A stretch of DNA of 26,256 nt from X23 sp050251575. GTDB lineage: Bacteria > Bacillota > Clostridia > SK-Y3. The translations under genes and the position numbers were made by a program. The notes beneath the pieces were generated by a model. The model did not search any database and was not told the origin of the DNA. It was given only the letters and a program-made list of their open reading frames with translations. Each line of letters begins with the position of its first letter. Within the stretch, counting starts at the first letter, position 1. Positions 23,488 through 26,256 of the stretch are shown one piece after another. The DNA lies in assembly GCA_050251575.1 (NCBI GenBank), contig JBFWMP010000026.1, forward strand, positions 1 through 26,256. The letters run 5' to 3'.

Positions 23488-23516
23488 AGTATACCACATT
23501 AAAAAAAAATGCGCAA
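23488..23516 (-). promoter_or_regulatory. Likely sigma-A promoter of the zinc-ribbon gene
   Basis: The minus strand reads TTGCGC (23516-23511), 17 nt, then TATACT (23493-23488), preceded by TGG as an extended -10. The leader to the ATG is about 110 nt. Confidence 0.6.
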
Positions 23517-23534
23517 GATATTGCGCAAGATATT
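23511..23534. repeat. 12-bp tandem repeat overlapping the zinc-ribbon promoter
   Basis: Two exact copies of gcgcaagatatt lie side by side (23511-23522, 23523-23534) and cover the -35 element. The junction gives TTGCGCAA, the same 8-mer as the core of the cluster 2 activator sites. It may be an operator, or chance. Confidence 0.6.
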
Positions 23535-23564
23535 TTGAAAAATTTTACTAATTTTATTATTTAA

Positions 23565-25226
23565 TTACGCCTCTTGAACTAATTTACTATCAAACGTTTC
23601 CTTTTCGATGCCTTGATAACAGCTTTTTAAATGTTCCTCAGTAATATCACACTTATGCAGTAGACTCATTGCAATGGTTACAATAATAGAAATAGGTAGT
23701 GCAATAAAAATTGGGTCTACCAATCTCCAGAAACTGCCTTGCGCAATGGTATCCACACCGAATAATAGCTTGCAAAACAGCAATTTCTTCGATTCTGCTT
23801 CATGCACGAACAGCATCCAAAAGATACTGGAAGCAAACCCTGAAACCATACCTGTAATTGCAGCAATCTTAGGCATACTTCTAAAATATAATGCACCAAT
23901 ATAAACAGGAAGGAAAGATGCTGCGCATAATCCAAAAAACAATGCCGTGCCTGACGCAATGATAAGACTGCCTTCCCCTTTTAAATATACCGGAAGAAAA
24001 TAGGCTAAAAAGGTAGTCACCATGATGGAGACCAATACACCAATCCTAGCTATCCATACACCTTTTTTATTGTCATCTTTTTCATTATAGAATAAGTCTC
24101 TTCCGATCGCTGTACCCATGGCATGAAATTGTGAACTGAGGGTTGACATTCCTGCAGCCAACATAGTAATTAAAAAGATAGATCCAAACCATTCAGGCAA
24201 ATAGGTCTTAATAAACAGTGGGATAATATTGTCCGGATTAGGTGGACTTCCACTTGCAAGCAGTGCAATCTTTCCAATACTTTGATCGTTAAAGAAATAA
24301 ACATTGGATAAAGCCCCTACAATAAATGCCACACCAGTCATCATTAAGATAAAAATTCCACCGATAGGAACAGCCCGGTTTAGCTCACGGTTACTTTTCA
24401 CCGTCATAAATCTTACTACAAGCTGTGGCTGCGCAAGCACACCGATTCCTACCCCCATCACTATAGTAGATACCAATGTCCACCAATTTGGTGAGCCCCA
24501 TTTGGGCATTGCACTCCACCCTTGAAAACCTGCTTTCGCCATACCTTTCACCGATTCTTGAACTTCAGCACTATTAAGCATTTGCATAAGACTGGTATGC
24601 GCCTGCGTAATTCCCCCCAGATTCTTATATGTGAACACCAAGAGCATGATCATCCCGACAAACATAATAGATGCCTGAAAAGCATCAGAATACATTACAC
24701 CTTTCATACCACCTACAGAAACATATATCGCAACAATTGCGGCAAAGAAAAAAAGTGCAATATTATAGTTAATACCAAAAGCTGTAGCTAAGAAATGTGT
24801 TGCACCTATCATTACCGCGGCTGCATATAACGGCATAAACAGGAAAACTATAGCTCCGGCAAACTTCTGTATGAATTTTGACTGAAATCTAATCGCTAAC
24901 AACTCCGGAAAAGTATGAGCATTTAAATTATGTCCCATTTTTCTTGTGCGCTTGCCGAGAAGTGCAAAAGCAATAAAAATTCCTACAAATATATTAAGAA
25001 AAGTAAGCCATAAAAGCCCCATACCAAACACACCTGCAGCTCCACCGAATCCAACGATTGCAGAAGTACTGATAAAAGTTGCACCATAAGAAAGTGCCAT
25101 AATCATAGGATGAATCTTTCTTCCCCCTATAAGATAGTCATTTGAATCCTTTGTATGTTTGTATCCAAGAAATCCAAGAAATGCAATAATGATAAGATAA
25201 ATAAGAGTTATAATAATTGTAGTCAT
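23565..25226 (-). CDS. Sodium:solute symporter (SSF family)
   Basis: The 553-residue membrane protein has about 13 hydrophobic segments and the SSF pattern: SNDYLIGGRKIHPMIMALSY near 28-47, ATFISTSAIVGFGGAAGVFG, an early-middle GGMKGVMYSDAFQASIMFVG, and later AAGMSTLSSQFHAMGTAIGRD. These proteins use the sodium gradient to import organic acids, amino acids, sugars or vitamins. The SSF core alone does not tell the substrate here; monocarboxylate or pantothenate-type transport are candidates. The C-terminal tail (CDITEEHLKSCYQGIEKE) is cytoplasmic. GGGGGT lies before the ATG. The small accessory protein gene lies 124 bp upstream on the same strand, so the two are probably co-transcribed. Confidence 0.93.
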   Translation of the reverse strand: MTTIIITLIYLIIIAFLGFLGYKHTKDSNDYLIGGRKIHPMIMALSYGATFISTSAIVGFGGAAGVFGMGLLWLTFLNIFVGIFIAFALLGKRTRKMGHNLNAHTFPELLAIRFQSKFIQKFAGAIVFLFMPLYAAAVMIGATHFLATAFGINYNIALFFFAAIVAIYVSVGGMKGVMYSDAFQASIMFVGMIMLLVFTYKNLGGITQAHTSLMQMLNSAEVQESVKGMAKAGFQGWSAMPKWGSPNWWTLVSTIVMGVGIGVLAQPQLVVRFMTVKSNRELNRAVPIGGIFILMMTGVAFIVGALSNVYFFNDQSIGKIALLASGSPPNPDNIIPLFIKTYLPEWFGSIFLITMLAAGMSTLSSQFHAMGTAIGRDLFYNEKDDNKKGVWIARIGVLVSIMVTTFLAYFLPVYLKGEGSLIIASGTALFFGLCAASFLPVYIGALYFRSMPKIAAITGMVSGFASSIFWMLFVHEAESKKLLFCKLLFGVDTIAQGSFWRLVDPIFIALPISIIVTIAMSLLHKCDITEEHLKSCYQGIEKETFDSKLVQEA

Positions 25227-25350
25227 AGTTTACCCCCTCAAAAAATTTAAGAACTCTTTGATAAAAAGTAAGCTATTTCCCGAGTATTTGACTTTTCTCC
25301 TACCCTAAACCACTAACTTCCGACTATACAATGAGATTTTTTCCATCATT

Positions 25351-25530
25351 TTATAATACATCTTCTATTTCATGTTCAGCTTTTTCCCATTGAATCTCTT
25401 CCAAAATCTCTACCGGCTCTTCTTCCTGACCTTTGTTCCAGTTATAGATGCCATACATTAGACAAACGATGGCACTGATAATACAAAGCAGATAAGCTGA
25501 CAATATACCCACATCATTTATTCCCAGCAA
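25351..25530 (-). CDS. Symporter small accessory protein
   Basis: I start this 59-residue protein at TTG 25528-25530, 6 nt after the strong site AAGGGGGG. A longer frame begins at 25632, but its first 34 residues (Trp/Cys-rich) do not look like this family and lack a ribosome site. The resulting protein, MLGINDVGILSAYLLCIISA and then IVCLMYGIYNWNKG, is a single membrane helix ending in the NWNKG motif. That is the pattern of the short proteins encoded directly upstream of SSF symporters in many anaerobes. The cytoplasmic tail is strongly acidic (EEEPVEILEEIQWEKAEHEIED). It presumably assembles with the symporter. Confidence 0.85.
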   Translation of the reverse strand: MLGINDVGILSAYLLCIISAIVCLMYGIYNWNKGQEEEPVEILEEIQWEKAEHEIEDVL

Positions 25531-25669
25531 TAAAGTCCCCCCTTCTCCAATATACGCCCTATACCAAAATACCTCCTTCCACATCACCCACGCAGACTCG
25601 CACCCCTGCAGACATCTGAGGATGAAATTCAAAAAAGCAATTGATACGTTAATATATGTAATAAAACAA

Positions 25670-25716
25670 AAACCCTAATAAACTTTGGAATAATACTCCC
25701 AAAGTTAGAAGGGTTT
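25670..25716 (-). terminator. Terminator-like hairpin upstream of the symporter operon
   Basis: On the minus strand AAACCCTTCTAACTTTGG pairs with CCAAAGTTTATTAGGGTTT around a 10-nt loop, with a small internal bulge, followed by TTGTTTTATT. It can end transcripts coming from the transposase remnant, or act as an attenuator in the symporter leader. The sequence does not decide between these. Confidence 0.65.
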
Positions 25717-25748
25717 GTTTAACAAATCAATATAGATACCCTTCCATG

Positions 25749-25804
25749 CTACCATTCTACAAGTATTTATACATCTACAATAATAATATGCTCTACCATT
25801 CTAC
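25749..25804. repeat. 12-bp direct repeat 44 bp apart
   Basis: ctaccattctac occurs exactly at 25749-25760 and 25793-25804, close to four helical turns apart, in the AT-rich region upstream of the symporter operon. It could be a pair of regulator sites. Confidence 0.55.
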
Positions 25805-25883
25805 TTTGCTATTAATATTATCATATATATATTGCAAAGTCTATAATTTCTATGCAAAGCACGGCAAAGCATGGGGACGGTTC

Positions 25884-26035
25884 GAAACCACTGATAAAGT
25901 ATAATTAAGCAAAAGGAACTCGAAATGTCATCCTGAACGCAAGTGAAGGATCTTAGCACTTAAGCAACTTTTAAGATTCTTCATTTCACTTTGTTTCATT
26001 CAGAATGACAAAATACGGACTTTTTCAGTACTCTC
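25884..26035. mobile_element. 152-bp MITE-like element with terminal inverted repeats and 9-bp target duplication
   Basis: The ends gaaaccactgataaagt (25884-25900) and actttttcagtactctc (26019-26035) are inverted repeats with 13 of 17 bases matching. The 9-mer GGACGGTTC flanks the element on both sides (25875-25883 and 26036-26044), as expected of target duplication. Inside is a long imperfect inverted repeat (25926-25954 and 25973-26010) starting TGTCATCCTGAA / TGTCATTCTGAA and ending in AAGGATCTT / AAGAATCTT. That type of dispersed palindrome is scattered through many bacterial genomes. No gene is encoded, so it must be moved by a transposase acting in trans. The target was the end of the adjacent IS200/REP-type element. 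Confidence 0.8.
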
Positions 26036-26051
26036 GGACGGTTCTTCTGCT

Positions 26052-26256
26052 TTACAGTGTCCAAATAATATTTGTTGAAATCCCTGTAACTCTTGCAAGT
26101 TGACGTGTTGAAACACCTTCAATTTCCAATATTTCTTTTAACATTTTCTTCATAATATCTCTTGGTTCATTTTGTATCATCATTGCTTTTATTTTATGCT
26201 GTTTTTGAATAATACTTCTTAATTCGTCATCAGTAATTCTTGTTTTTCTTTCCTCA
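26052..26256 (-). CDS. C-terminal part of an IS200/REP-associated tyrosine (Y1) transposase
   Basis: The minus strand is open from the window edge to the stop at 26052-26054 (68 codons). It reads EERKTRITDDELRSIIQKQH, then a helical stretch, then IEGVSTRQLARVTGISTNII and WTL-stop. The helix-turn-helix GVSTRQLARVTGIS close to the C-terminus and the ending are typical of REP-associated Y1 transposases of Clostridia. The downstream bases (GCAGAAGAACCGTCC) are the usual end of such elements; the match resumes beyond the MITE at 25883-25871. The catalytic HUH and Tyr residues would lie outside the window, so whether the gene is intact cannot be judged. Confidence 0.75.
   Translation of the reverse strand, partial: EERKTRITDDELRSIIQKQHKIKAMMIQNEPRDIMKKMLKEILEIEGVSTRQLARVTGISTNIIWTL

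Noticed and set aside
25531..25632. ATG start giving a 93-residue symporter accessory protein
   Set aside because: The extra residues have no ribosome site and do not fit the family; TTG 25530 follows AAGGGGGG at good distance and gives the family N-terminus.

Overview
The window is AT-rich bacterial DNA with strong GGAGG-type ribosome binding sites, prpR-type sigma-54 activators, UroD-family methyltransferase-like genes, a symporter with its small accessory protein and an IS200/REP-type transposase end. Together these point to an anaerobic member of the Bacillota, most likely Clostridia. Species cannot be told from the sequence.

Layout: 1-585 is the 5' part of sfsA on the minus strand, cut by the window edge. 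600-12270 is catabolic cluster 1, all on the minus strand and read right to left: a PrpR-type sigma-54 activator with its own sigma-A promoter and a strong terminator; a sigma-54 promoter; then a D-2-hydroxyacid dehydrogenase, a PIG-L/GalB-like hydratase, an Ldh-family oxidoreductase, tctC, tctB, tctA, a SAF-domain subunit, a UxaA-type lyase subunit and a UroD-family protein. 12590-21090 is cluster 2, a reduced and rearranged paralogue: activator, sigma-54 promoter, a UroD remnant, a hydroxyacid dehydrogenase, a second sigma-54 promoter, tctB, tctA, tctC and a UroD-family gene almost identical to the one in cluster 1. 21175-23112 is nadE (plus strand), followed by a bidirectional terminator, a small zinc-ribbon gene, and a sodium:solute symporter with its small accessory protein (minus strand). 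The right edge holds a 152-bp MITE-like insertion inside the end of an IS200/REP-type transposase element.

How it fits together: each activator is read from a TTGAAA-N17-TATAAT promoter and probably senses a carboxylate through its PrpR_N domain. It then binds GTTGC/GCAAC-type palindromes upstream of three -24/-12 promoters (TGGCAT-N5-TTGCAT) and switches on uptake (tripartite tricarboxylate transporter, TTT) and breakdown. Cluster 1 carries two unrelated 2-hydroxyacid dehydrogenases, a split UxaA/SuyAB-type lyase and a TTT importer. This is the same set of families as the known (R/S)-sulfolactate pathway (SlcC, ComC, SuyAB, SlcHFG). Cluster 1 adds a GalB-like hydratase and a UroD-family protein that the known pathway lacks. 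The substrate is therefore open, and the cluster may be an undescribed anaerobic hydroxy-acid pathway.

The locus also records its own history: two UroD genes with an 863-bp identical core, a third reduced to its last ~50 codons, and a duplicated 'activator 3' end + UAS + sigma-54 promoter' cassette, one copy of which has lost its activator gene.
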